NCBI GenBank assembly: GCA_001599755.1
Contig: BCHX01000007.1
Span: 3,534,001-3,598,000, forward strand
Direction of reading: 5' to 3'
From: Gliomastix tumulicola
Lineage: Eukaryota; Ascomycota; Sordariomycetes; Hypocreales; Bionectriaceae
DNA length: 64,000 nt
Positions within the stretch are counted from its first letter, which is position 1. Each line of letters starts with the position of its first letter. Positions 53,686-64,000 of this stretch are shown in pieces. Below the pieces are notes generated by a model. That model ran no database searches. It was not told where the DNA came from and saw only the letters and a program-made list of their open reading frames with translations. The translations under genes and the position numbers were made by a program.

Positions 53686-56216
53686 TTAGGGAGCATACCT
53701 AAAATTAGGAATCCCTTCTACATTATCAATAGTTCCATCATCTGCCCGTTTGTTTTGTCGGCGCAGATGCATCGACATGGCAAAGACACCAACAGTATAT
53801 GCCAGTTGCAAGCCGACTGTTGTCCAGATACCGGGCAGATAGAGCTGCGAGTAATGTTAGTCTCCGCTGCCACCTTTCCTGAACGATCATATAAAGATAC
53901 AAGGCAGGAAGGAACTTACCGGAGCATCCTGGCGGCGGTAGATTGTACTACCTGCAATGCCACCGACTGCACCTACTGTGATCATAGCAGCTGACACAAT
54001 GCCTCGCTTCTCGATCCTCGGAGTCTGATTCTGCCCATAGCCCAAAGTCCCAGGTCTGGAGGTAGAGGAAACAAATTAGCCAGGTTGAAAACTTATAATA
54101 TTGAACATGAACACATCTTAAGACCACTTACACATTGGCCTGAGATCCGTAAACGGCAAAAAAGAAGCTGTGACACCTGTCAGCACGTCGTGCCATCCCA
54201 ACCCTGCAACTCTGCCATAGGTATGCATACCCTAAGTATCGTACTCCTGGGGCGCCGCCATAGGCGATAAGGATAAATCCTACAATGCTAGAGCCTTTGT
54301 CAGTCATCTCGCGTCTTGAATGTGATGTGGGCGTGATCATATACCTGACCAATGACTGGATGCAGAGAATTCTTCATGGGGGTCAGAGTCAGCACATGAA
54401 CCGTTCAGTTGAGGGTCGGCGATGTTATCTTACACCCATCTCGTTTTGTACTTGTCGGATACCCAAGCCATGACTATGCTCATGATGATGGCAAAGACCT
54501 GAGTTTCATGTTAATCTTCAAACTCTTTCTCGATCTCTGGAAGCTGGACATACATAGGGCGGGCTTGACAGAAGCTGCGACATGGTATAGTCAAAGCCCA
54601 TGCCGTCCGATAAGATGAGCTGCTTGAAGAAAGCTAGAGCATACACACTTGTGGCGGGCACAAAGTACATAAGAGAGCTAAGTTCCCCATTTGTCAGAAA
54701 TATGAGCACGGAAAAGCGAGCGGTTTCGCCGGGAGGGGGGGACTCAAGCCGACGGAGGATAGAGAGGTAAGAGGGGAGGTAAACGAATTGGCGAAGTACA
54801 CGCAGAAAGGGAGTGGGAGAGGAGAAAAAGGAAAGAAAGGCCTGGTAGCGCGTACTAGACGAGAATCTTCCAGTCAAAGAGCATAGCGATTGACTCTTTT
54901 AGGCTTGGATGAGAATATGTTCGGGATTCTTGCTCAACCTGCACGCGTGCCTGTGCAATATGTCGTTCGCGGTCGTTGAGGAAGCGGGCATGCTCGGGGA
55001 CTGTTGTCATATAATAAGAGACAAGATGGTTAGCGATAGGAGACTACATATCCCCGCGACGTCAGAGAGGAGATACGTACAGTCGACGAGAAAGAAGGTA
55101 GCCGCGAAGCCCGCAACGACGGTCAAGACGCCCTCGATGATAAAGATCCAGCGCCATCCCGCTGCATAAGTACTATTACCGACGCTGATGAGGGAGAGAG
55201 CGTATGCGAGCTATGCGTGAGAAGGTGGTCAGTTAGAACTCCTCGAGGGCTGATGGAAATTGCAGGCTGTATGAGGGGTATACACACAATGGGTCCGAAG
55301 CCGGAAGCAATTAGGGACGACATGTAGAACAGCGACACTCTCCTAGCGGTCTCGTACTGGCGATACCATGATCCTATAATGAAGATGGACCCAGGAAACA
55401 CTGTCGCGTGTATCAGTAAAGGACTCTGCTCAACAGAAGGTGCAGAAAGCCTCACGTCCGGCTTCAAATACGCCGAGAAAGGCTCGCAAAGACGCAAGGA
55501 CACGCCAGTCGTGGGCAAAACCCATGCCGAGGATGCAAGCTCCCCACGCGATAATCAGAAAGCTCAGCCACCATCGAGCGCCGAATTTCCGGATCACCAT
55601 ATTCGAAGGTATCTCGCAAATTGCATAGCCTAGACACCAAAAGGTGAGGGTTCGTCAACGGGGAACTCGAGACGGAGCTTGTCCATGTGTTCAAGGCTGC
55701 ATTCACTGACGCACCAGGGAAAAAGACGAGCAGTGCAATAGAATATCGAGAGCTGTTGGACAAAGTTCACATCATTGTGTCAGCGCGGGTTATTTAGGCA
55801 GTCAGTCTGACGGCGACGACTGCACGTGGGGAAGGGAAAAGAGAAGGGAAGGAAAACAAACCCGATAGTCAACCCGAGGTCCTTAGCTAGGCCTGCGATA
55901 TAAGCCGCTGAGATGTTGGTACGATCTAGGAGTGAGAGACCGAAGACGAAGCAAAGCATAGGGAAGACCCTCCAGTCAATGCGCCTCCTAGAAGATTCAG
56001 CGTGAATTAGCATCAAAGGGAGCCTGGTGATTTTCTGGCTTCCCAGTATGGGGCAACAGGAAAAGGAGGAGGGGGGAGAGTCGCGTACACCAGAGCCTTC
56101 TCCTCCTCCTCCGTCCAGCTTGGCTGTGCGGTAGAGCTCGCGTCGGGGGAGTGTATTCCATCCTTGTCCTCGACAAAGGATTCCTGGGGTTTGTTGACAA
56201 CCATATCTTGAGCCAT
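53686..56216 (-). CDS. MFS anion:cation symporter (organic acid/vitamin permease type)
   Basis: Imports an organic anion. Heavily split by about ten short introns. I could join the start in frame: exon from 56216, donor GTACGC after KALV, then RRIDWRVFPMLCFVFGLSLL and DRTNISAAYIAGLA. Further exons show IPSNMVIRKFGARWW, VFPGSIFIIGSWYRQYETAR, WRWIFIIEGVLTVV and FPEHARFL. The C-terminal side has IEKRGIVSAAMITVGAVGG and ends IPNFRYAP at 53686, the family-type tail. A 54-bp intron near 54180-54235 with branch-like CTGAC restores normal spacing between RYLG and the GSQAN block. Exon limits are approximate but I see no definite lesion. It lies upstream of the bZIP, CoA-transferase and AtuA-like genes and may import their substrate. 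Confidence 0.85.
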
Positions 56217-56975
56217 GCTGAGAAGTCCGAGAACTGATGTTCAGAGGACCGTGTGTTGTGCTGAGGTTGGAAAAGAATATGTATTGGGGAACATACGTGT
56301 CGGATCACTGTAGATTTTATTGCCGTTTTGGCAAGAACGCTCCGTGACGGGACTCAATACCACCTGGGGGCTAGCACAGAGCTAGCAGGCTGATTCATTG
56401 AAGCCTGACTCGGTACCCCAGCAAACATCGTCCTTGTCCCTCCTCACTCCCCCACAGTGACCTTAGCCCTGGATGCGGAAATGGTAACCGTGTTGCGGGG
56501 TAAGTGGTCATGTCGACTGAGGAGTCAAGGCCTCGGTCACTATGAAGATGACCGAGGCTTATTAGGGGGAACAACGATTTCTTGGTTCATCGCCACAAGC
56601 AGCGAATGGGCTTAGCGATCATCATGTGGAAGTGTGGGAAAGGGAAGGCGAGGCCAACTATCTGGCCAGCACTCGAGCAGGTGATTTCATTTCATACATA
56701 GCAAGTGGCATAGATCGAAGCACTCCCTCAAAGTAGACTCAAAGCTAACGCGCATTTGCGCCATTGAACAACAGCTTGGGAGGCTACAGAATATACATGA
56801 ATCAAATTCGACACGCCGTGCCGAGCAGGACTCCTTCGCAACAATATTCGTGCCTTGTAGGCTACTCGCGGGATTACTAATAAGATACATCTATACACAC
56901 ACACCTTGGGCTTCCCTTCCACCAGCAAGTTGAAGGAGGCGGGGCAAAAGAAACGCCTTTCATCTTGCTCATGGC
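56217..56975. other. Intergenic, symporter promoter and bZIP 3' flank
   Basis: A 0.76-kb region. No coding frame with a domain, no repeat. Two genes on the minus strand flank it. Confidence 0.45.
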
Positions 56976-58779
56976 CTAGGTCTTTCTCCCATCTTCATCA
57001 TCATTCTCATGGCTAGTAGTAGGGGTAGGCCTCTTCTGTATGCCGCCATGTGCTATACCAGCGCCCGGAATATCTGGATGGGGAACAATGACCCCTAAAG
57101 TGCGTCTCAGCTGATTTGCAGCTGGGATGTCGGCGTAGAACTCTGGCCACCGCTGGAAGATGCCGTCGGACATGGTCCATGCGTTGATGTCGCTGATGCG
57201 CTGGTCAAAAGCAGCAGTGACGCTGTACTCGCCAGTCTCCCTATTGAGTGTATAGCAGTCCCGGAATTCAAAAGGCCACTGGATTTGGAGGCAGGAGTTG
57301 AAGAGCTGCCAGAATGTGTTTGAGCAATATCGGTGCTCGTGAAAGACAAAACGCTCGCGAAGTCCTGGCCTTGGAAGACAACTGTTAGTAAAGAACAAGC
57401 AATGGACGCTACTACTAGTATGTTGCGCCAATGTCTTGAGGAATAGAAGACATAGAAACTCGACAGAAAATAACCGAGACGGAGCCTTACCATGCGAAGA
57501 AGTTGATGGCATATGATTTTGATATGGACTGTGACGGCCTCTCAATATACCAATCGGGGAGGCGAGCTCGGCGACTCCCTGCGTGATGACGCATCAGAAG
57601 GTGCATGAGGCGGATGATGGCGAGCCTCTCTGTCTTGCCGCAGTTCGCAAATAGGCGCTGATCATTCCGGTGAAGCTTCTGCCATAGTGGCGTTGTCGCG
57701 CCGCCCAACCTTGCCTCGACGGCGCTCCAGCCCTCGACAACAGCACGGACGGCGATGTCATCGGCCAGGGCATCTTCGAGCATCAGAACATCTGGTGGGA
57801 TGTTCTGGTCCTGACCCAGGGTGTGGTTGCTGAATCCCCAGAGGTTGACGTCCTCCTCACCTTCTGCAGGCCATCCTTCCCCTGCCGTCGGTGATGAAAC
57901 AGATAGATAGTCCAGTGCACGGAGCGGCTGCCTGTGAGGCCGTGAGCAGGCGCAATCTTGCGAAGGGGCTTGCTGCGCAGCAGACTGGTAAGGGTATGTT
58001 GCTGCTGGGTTTATCTTCCCAGCGGTGGGTATCTGTACTGTGGGATCGATCGACGGTGGGAACGGCAGACTGCTAACTCGCTGTATGTCAGGCAGTACAC
58101 TGAGGTCGGTTGAGGCAAGCTGCTGCTCCTGCTCCCGTTGCTGGTGCTCCTGCTGCTGAAGACATACAGGCGCATAAGCGGTACTCGTATTGATATTGGG
58201 GGAGACATCTTCGTGCCCATTGTTGGCAGGATGAGGGCTGGTGAGGTTTGGGGTGGACAGTGCATCCAGATTGAACATGTCAAAGGAGTAAATGTCGTGC
58301 TCCGACATGATAGGGTTGCTCAGGTACGCGTCTTCCTCGGCAGGGCCTTGGCGACGTGAGGGGACAAGGGGTTGTGAGGATGCGGGCGGCGAACTCTGCT
58401 GTGAAAGCCTACAATCCTGGGTGATAGCATTGATGCGCTGAATGACCAACGCGAGCTGGTCTCTCTCCTGCGTGACCCGAGCCAGCGAATGCACAAGATG
58501 GGAGACCTGGCCGTCGGTGTTCTGCTGCTGGAGACTGCGCACGAGCGACTCGAGGCTTGAGATGCGCGCTTTTGTCCTCTGACGTGCCTTCTGCTGGCTG
58601 CGACGGTCCGTCTCGCGTTTTCTTTGCAGGCGACCGCCCTTGTTGGTGTTGGTCGTCGGGTTTAGAGAGGTGCCTGTGCCCTCGGGAAGGGGCGCCCAGG
58701 CCTGGACGTTGTCAGCGCTGTCAGCATTGTCAGAATTGTCAGCGCCAACGCCGACAAGTTGCGGAACAATATTGTCCAT
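56976..58779 (-). CDS. bZIP transcription factor with DUF3425 domain
   Basis: Nuclear regulator. Exons 58779-57491 and 57369-56976 join in frame (GTAAGG to AAG) to 560 residues. The basic region is RKRETDRRSQQKARQRTKAR with the Asn of classical bZIPs replaced, followed by a leucine-zipper-like helix (ISSLESLVRSLQQQ, then LVHSLARVTQERDQL). The middle is Gln/Pro/Ser rich. The C-terminal DUF3425 domain (about 350-540) includes LHRNDQRLFANCGKTERL, FEFRDCYTLNRETGEYSV, INAWTMSDGIFQRWPEFY. In fungi this domain combination marks a large expanded bZIP group. The open frame extends to 58803, but only with a GTG, so the ATG at 58779 was chosen. Divergent from the CoA-transferase gene by 0.67 kb, so a likely local regulator. 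Confidence 0.92.
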
Positions 58780-59449
58780 CGATGGCAATGTATCTCGAGC
58801 CACTGCACGCCGGGGGTTAGTGAGTCATCGGCCGCGATGTAGGAAGACGAAGGAAGGCAGAAACTGAACATGGCTGGGGTCCGCAATGTTGACCTGGTTG
58901 AGAGGCAACCCCCATATTTTGGTCGCCACCATATGCGGGATTTTGTGCGAGAACATGGGGTATTGGAACTAACCCCGAGCAACCCCTTCTTAACCCCAAG
59001 AAAAACCGACCCTCAAGCAGCCGGGTCACCCGATCGCCCGGTTGGGAATCTAGACTTCCTCGATCACGAGCTTACTTCGTACGCTGGTGATTGGTGGCTT
59101 CCTGCCGGGTCGCGGCCACGGACCAACATTCCTCCGAAGCCCGGCTCTGGATAACTACACTCCGCAACCAGAGCCCCGGCTTCACAGCCAAGAATGCGGG
59201 GGGTCCGGGGTTTCGGACCCAAGTCTGCACTCTGTCCAGTGTCCTCCACTCAGCTGACGACTGAATCGAAACCACCGAGTCAGCTCTCCACCAACAGCGC
59301 CAAGTCGCAAGGAGTTAGTGGCTATGGCCGAGGTCAAGGGAACACCGCTATTACAGCCAGCCATTACCTTCATTACCAATCTCTGATCCTGTCTGTACGT
59401 GGCGAGTTCTCCATGCTCAACCTCAGCTTTCACGCTTCTTCGCTCCAAG
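58780..59449. other. Divergent promoter, bZIP and CoA-transferase genes
   Basis: A 0.67-kb GC-rich region rich in CCGG/CCCGG words (about 59100-59220). No gene recognised and no clear bZIP palindrome found by eye. Confidence 0.45.
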
Positions 59450-61472
59450 ATGGACCAGTATTCGGTCCCCGCCGAAGCACGTCGGCTCTTCCAGAATGGT
59501 ATTCTCAACAACCCACTCATTAGGCAGAGTCTGCCTGAGGACATCATGAGCCTGGCCTCTTGCGTGCACTTTGAGGGATCCGACGCACCTGCGATTCCAA
59601 TTAACTGGAGATTTGCCGAGAGCGTGTCCTCTTTGAAAGGAATGGAGGCAGCCTTGGTTCTTGCGCTTCTGAAACGCAAGTATAACCGAGCAGTCGATAA
59701 GGTTGTTATCAACACGTGAGTTACCCAGGCTGCCTTGCTTGGGCCACGGCTGACGTATTCATTCTTCCAGAGACCACGCTCAGTTATTCTTCATGTCGAC
59801 ATTGCTATGGAGGATCGATCCTCATGGCGCCAACTTGGGCTCATGGAGCACCCGGACCACGACTGGCCCATCGGTCTTCGATTACTTCCCGAGCTACGAT
59901 ATTCACAGGAGAGCCGCAACGCCTTATCGCGGCGCCTGTACAAACATATATAAGACCAGAGACGGAAGATTCTTCCATTTACATGGTGAGTGGCGACACG
60001 GAAGTCGATATCAGGTACAACTGTCACGTTGCTAAAATGAATAAATAAATAAAAACAGGCAGTATGAATCCTGATCCCAGTCTGGACAGTCTCGGTCTGC
60101 CCCACGACTTCGAAGCGGACACGCCAGATCAGGCATGGCAGCCTTACATGGAGGCTATGCAGAATAGGACTTCCGAGGATATGCAAACACTCGCTTCTGA
60201 TATGTACAAGCAGGCCGGGACCATCTGCTGGAGTACAGATGAGTACAGATCCAGCGAGCACGCCGAAGCGAATGCCCATGTAGGCCTATATGAAATACGC
60301 CATCACCCCAATCCTCGTCAAGAGGCTACATGGTGGCCGGATGGCCCCAGCACTTCCGCGCAGCGACCGCTCGGCGGCCTAAAGGTCATCGATCTAACGC
60401 GCGTCATCGCGGCGCCAGCCATTGGTCGAGGTCTCGCCGAGCTCGGCGCAAGCGTCATGCGTATAACGGCCCCTCATCTCCCCGATTACTCGTCCCTTCA
60501 CTGTGATCTCAACTGGGGCAAGTGGAACGCGACCCTCGACTTCCGATCTGCAAGCGATCGCGACAAAATGCGAGCGCTCATTGCCGACGCCGACGTCGTT
60601 GTGAGCGGCTACAGACCCGGCGTACTAGACAAGTGGGGGTTTGGCGAGAAGGACGTCTTGGAGCTATGCAAGTCCAGGGCAAGGGGAGTCGTCTATGTGC
60701 GGGAGAACTGCTACGGCTGGTATGGCCCGTGGGCTTCCCGAAGTGGCTGGCAGCAGATCAGTGACGCGGTAAGTTTGTGGTCCTTGGGGGATACAAGGCA
60801 ACCTCTCTTCCCCCTTCTTGCCCTTCTGAATGGTTCTTCCCGCCTTACACGTACACGTACTAATCCTTTTCGTGGCAGTGCTGTGGTGTTTCACTCGAAT
60901 ACGGAAGAGCAATGGGTCTGGACGAGCCTGTGACTCCCGTATTCCCTAACTCAGACTATTGGTAAGCAATGGAAAAGGGGTTGAAGCTCGGTGTGGGGTG
61001 GGCCAGATTCACTGACCTGATATTCCTAACCAGCACGGGTATCGCTGGCGTTTGCGGTATCCTCCAATCTCTCATGCTCAGGGCAGAGAAGGGTGGCTCT
61101 TACAGTGTGGATGTTGCCCTGAATTACTACTCTCGGTGGCTTGTAGACTTCTGTGGCGTTTATCCTCCTTGGGTATGGCAGGCTCTGTGGGACAAGTTCG
61201 ACAAGCCCGTCTTCCGGCATTACCATAACATGGAGTTTAGCATCCCTCGCATGATGGCCATGCTCCGAGACAAGAGCGGTGAGACGCTGTTTCAAGAGGA
61301 CGTTTTCGAAGACAGGGAGGTCGGAAACATGGGCATCAAGATCAAATCCGTAAAGCCCGTCTTGAGGTTTCCCGGCCGCGAAGTAACACCTGGATTTCAT
61401 GTTGGCACGAGGACGAATGGTGTGGATAAGCCGCTGTGGCCGGAAGACCTACTCCGAGAAACTGTTTCCTAG
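59450..61472 (+). CDS. CoA-transferase family III (CaiB/BaiF type)
   Basis: Moves CoA between carboxylic acids, activating a substrate acid. About five exons. The first two (59450-59715 and from 59771) join in frame as INT/DHAQLFF, and the next join reads HLHG/SMNPDP. A family core is clear: RPLGGLKVIDLTRVIAAPAI then GRGLAELGASVMRI; LNWGKWNATLDFRS; ADVVVSGYRPGVLDKWGFG. The catalytic-Asp region is in WQQISDA joined to CCGVSLEYGRA, and GGSYSVDVALNYYSRWL follows. The N-terminal 200 residues form a second, degenerate half, as in two-domain fungal members. No signal peptide. Same strand as the AtuA-like gene 0.4 kb downstream, a pairing that fits degradation of a branched acid. Confidence 0.9.
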
Positions 61473-61884
61473 CCTACGTTTAGATGGCAGCATAATGCAG
61501 CACGATGACGTTCTTCAAATATCTTCTCTGACAAACACAAAACTTGCCTCGTTTCCGGCATCATCAGTATGACCACAATCCCGCACGTTCTGAAACCCGC
61601 ACCTGCGAGATACATACCATTCCTCAGGTCGGTGTCGCGGCAGTATAATTCCGCGTCCAATTCCCAGCCCCGCTCTGCAACCCCCTCCTTCACCTAGACT
61701 CTTAGATGACTCGACCGTCTTGACTCACCAACCACACTACTGGCTACGCCACTATCCCACCACAGACCCTCCCCTCCGTAGTCTTAACTACCACGCTCGT
61801 TCGCCGGGTTTATCACATGGAAGATATCGTCTGCACACATCCTCGTTGACCACACTACAGCCATCGTTGCACAGTGCACCCAAG
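61473..61884. other. Short intergenic region
   Basis: Promoter of the AtuA-like gene, 0.41 kb, pyrimidine-rich from about 61730. No gene seen. Confidence 0.45.
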
Positions 61885-64000
61885 ATGACCACTAAACGCC
61901 CCGTCAAGATTGCAAATTGCTCCGGATATCAAAGTAAATTCCCCCAAGACCAATATCTCGGTGATTGATGACGGCTTCGCTGATACCGCCGCTGCTGCAC
62001 AGATGATCCAGGGTACCAGATGCTGCGCCAGGCGACACTGGGAGATGTGGACTTCATCACCGGGGATTATCTCGCGGGTAAGATGCCGAGAAACACAGTT
62101 TCCATTTACCCCAGTATTCCGAACAATAACGTCTGCTACCCATCGATGCATAGAAATGAACATTGCTCTGACCGCGGCTGCATACCGTTCTGGTGAGCAT
62201 CCCGGATGGGCGGCAACAGCGCTAGATGGGATCAAAGCGAGTATCGACGCTCTCGCACAGCGGAAAATCAAGGTCGTCATAAATGGGGGAGGGCAAAACC
62301 CGAAAGGTCTAGCCGAAGAGGTCAAGGCACTGATCGAGCAGAAAGGCCTTGACCTGCGCGTGGCGTACGTGCATGGCGACAACTTGATGGAACACTACCA
62401 TACTGACTGCCCCGAACCTTTGGAGCACCTTGACTCGGGCAACGATAAGCAGCGTTTCCACACGTCCTTGCCCATACCAGAGTTCAAAGACATCGTCTCT
62501 GCAAACGCATACCTCGGAGCGCGTGCGATTGTCAGGGGTCTCCACGCTGGAGCGGACATCATCATTTGCGGGCGCGTGTCCGACGCCTCTCCCGTCATAG
62601 GTGCAGCGTGGTACTGGCACGGCTGGGATGACCAAAACTACGACTGCCTCGCTGGCTCTCTGATTGCAGGCCATCTCATCGAATGCTCGGCATACGCGAC
62701 TGGCGGGAACTTCTCCGGCTTCACCGACTACGATGACCTGGATATATTTGTCGACCCGGGTTTCCCCTTGGCAGAGGTCGCCGCCGATGGATCCTGCGTA
62801 ATCACCAAGCACCCGGGCACTGGTGGGATGGTGACGGTTGACACAGTGAGGTGCCAGCTATTGTATGAGCTCCAAGGCAACATTTACTTGCACAGCGATG
62901 TGAAGGCCGTGCTTGACAATGTTGTCGTGACCCAGGCGGGCCGAGACCGGTAACTACCACCCTCCTGATATTCTCACCCCGGTTGCTGCGATGCTTAAGA
63001 ATTGACTCGTATTGCAGTGTTCAGGTGACCGGTATCACCGGACGACCTCCTCCGCCGACGACAAAAGTTGCATTGTACTCCCACGGTGGATTTCAATCGC
63101 AGCTTCTCCTCAATGCCACCGGATATGGCACGGCCGAGAAATGGAAGCTCCTCGAGAAACAGGTCCGACGATTGGTAGAACTCAGTGGTCTCGACAAGGT
63201 TCTTTCTCTACTTGAATTTCAAGTGTACGTAATGAGTTCTCTCTTTCCCCTCACTCCCTCTCTCTCTCTTCCTGGCCTAGAGACGATTGCGAGGATAGAG
63301 TCTCGCTGAACATTGACATTCGGAGCTAGTGTCGGCGTGCCTGAGCCGAATCCAAGATCGCAACTCAACAGCACAACCTACTGCCGCATATTTGCAGAGT
63401 CGGCCGAGGCCGAGCCACTATCTAAGCTGTTGTCCAAGTTCAGTGAGATCGCTCTGCAGCACTTCTCCGGTATGTAGTTATCGCCTTCACTACTGCTTGT
63501 GCGACTCGGACCTGAACTTACAATGTACAAGGCTATCACCTTTCTCTTGATCAGAGGACTGCCCAACCAAAATCATTTTTGGCTTACTACCCCGTCAACT
63601 TTCCCCAGGAAAAGCTAGATGAGGCAGTTGTTCTCCTGTCCTCTGATGAGCTTGGGGGAAAACGGATCCCGGCAGGTCAGCCTCCTGCTTTCGAGCCCTT
63701 GGGAATCCGTGCCAGCTACGACACCTCGAATCCAGTTGCGCTTGCTTCCCTGGGACCTCTCAAGAGGGTGCGACTCGGCGACATAGTCCTCGCGCGGTCG
63801 GGTGACAAGGGTGCCAATCTCAACTGTGGCCTCTTTGTCAAGAACACCCAGCATTGGGATTGGCTTCGCACGTACATGACTCGAGACCGCTTTGTCCAGC
63901 TGCTCGGCGACGATTGGAGAGATGAGTTTTTCATTGAGAGGGTCGAGTTACCCGGCATCGTGGCTGTGCACTTTGTCGTATATGGCATTCTCGGTCGTGG
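61885..64000 (+). CDS. AtuA-like (DUF1446) acyclic terpene utilisation protein, 3' end missing
   Basis: Relative of bacterial AtuA from the citronellol/geraniol pathway; its own reaction is not settled. Exons begin 61885-61933, 62003-62077 and 62154 to about 62949, then three more to the right edge. Joined, the start reads KIANCSGYQNDPGYQMLRQ, then ATLGDVDFITGDYLAEMNIA. Other family marks: INGGGQNPKGLAEEV, AYVHGDNL, IICGRVSDASPVIG, CSAYATGGNFSGF, VDTVRCQLLYELQG. A C-terminal ferredoxin-like domain has the typical ARSGDKGANLNCGLF. The reading frame is still open at 64000 after VHFVVYGILGRG, so only a few residues are probably missing. It lies beside the CoA-transferase gene. Confidence 0.9.

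Noticed and set aside
1..64000. Transposons, tRNA genes, CRISPR arrays or a biosynthetic backbone gene.
   Set aside because: None could be recognised by reading both strands; no terminal repeats, cloverleaf or synthase domains were seen, though weak remnants could be missed without a search.

Overview
This window is chromosomal DNA from a filamentous ascomycete (Pezizomycotina). The genes carry short GT-AG introns of about 45-170 bp and fungal families dominate: five Zn(II)2Cys6 regulators, a DUF3425 bZIP factor, and seven intact major facilitator superfamily (MFS) transporters plus one broken one. One dead gene shows CAG-to-TAG changes of the kind left by repeat-induced point mutation. I cannot name the species. 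The gene mix is that of an accessory region: catabolism, transport, secreted enzymes and local regulators, with no housekeeping block. No polyketide or peptide synthetase backbone, rRNA, tRNA, CRISPR or intact transposon was seen. Most gene models below were joined by me across introns and checked for reading frame. Splice positions are inferred and may be off by a base.

Layout. 1-5.3 kb: the 3' part of a type B carboxylesterase, a Zn2Cys6 regulator and a small DUF1993 protein. 6.2-12.6 kb: a redox and metal block with a siderophore transporter (two GATA-type iron-regulator motifs upstream), a membrane DOMON-cytochrome b561 protein, and a divergently transcribed, probably GPI-anchored DOMON plus type II copper monooxygenase. 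13.2-34.4 kb: a glycan-use block with GH27 alpha-galactosidase, GH1 beta-glucosidase (one in-frame stop) and GH43, three Zn2Cys6 regulators, two drug:H+ antiporter-type MFS genes in a mirror-image arrangement, and a sugar permease killed by five in-frame TAG codons and a frameshift. 35.2-45.4 kb: an allantoate-permease-like transporter, a flavocytochrome b2-like 2-hydroxyacid dehydrogenase, a 2-oxoglutarate/Fe(II) oxygenase, a DUF1275 membrane protein and an alpha/beta hydrolase. 46.1-52.7 kb: a Zn2Cys6 regulator, a secreted FAD oxidoreductase and a secreted Kelch protein. 53.7-64 kb: an anion:cation symporter-type MFS, a DUF3425 bZIP regulator, a family III CoA-transferase and an AtuA-like protein cut by the right edge. 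The last four look like an import, activation and degradation module for a branched or terpenoid acid.

The most interesting idea is the head-to-head pair at 8.5-12.6 kb. A four-histidine cytochrome b561 with an outward DOMON domain sits opposite a surface copper monooxygenase that has all the expected metal ligands. In animals a cytochrome b561 feeds electrons, through ascorbate, to dopamine beta-hydroxylase and PHM. Here the genes for an electron donor and an acceptor share one 0.9 kb promoter, which also holds three CCG-N-CGG sites. This would be a fungal trans-membrane electron supply for a cell-surface copper enzyme. It is inference from gene content and order, not shown.
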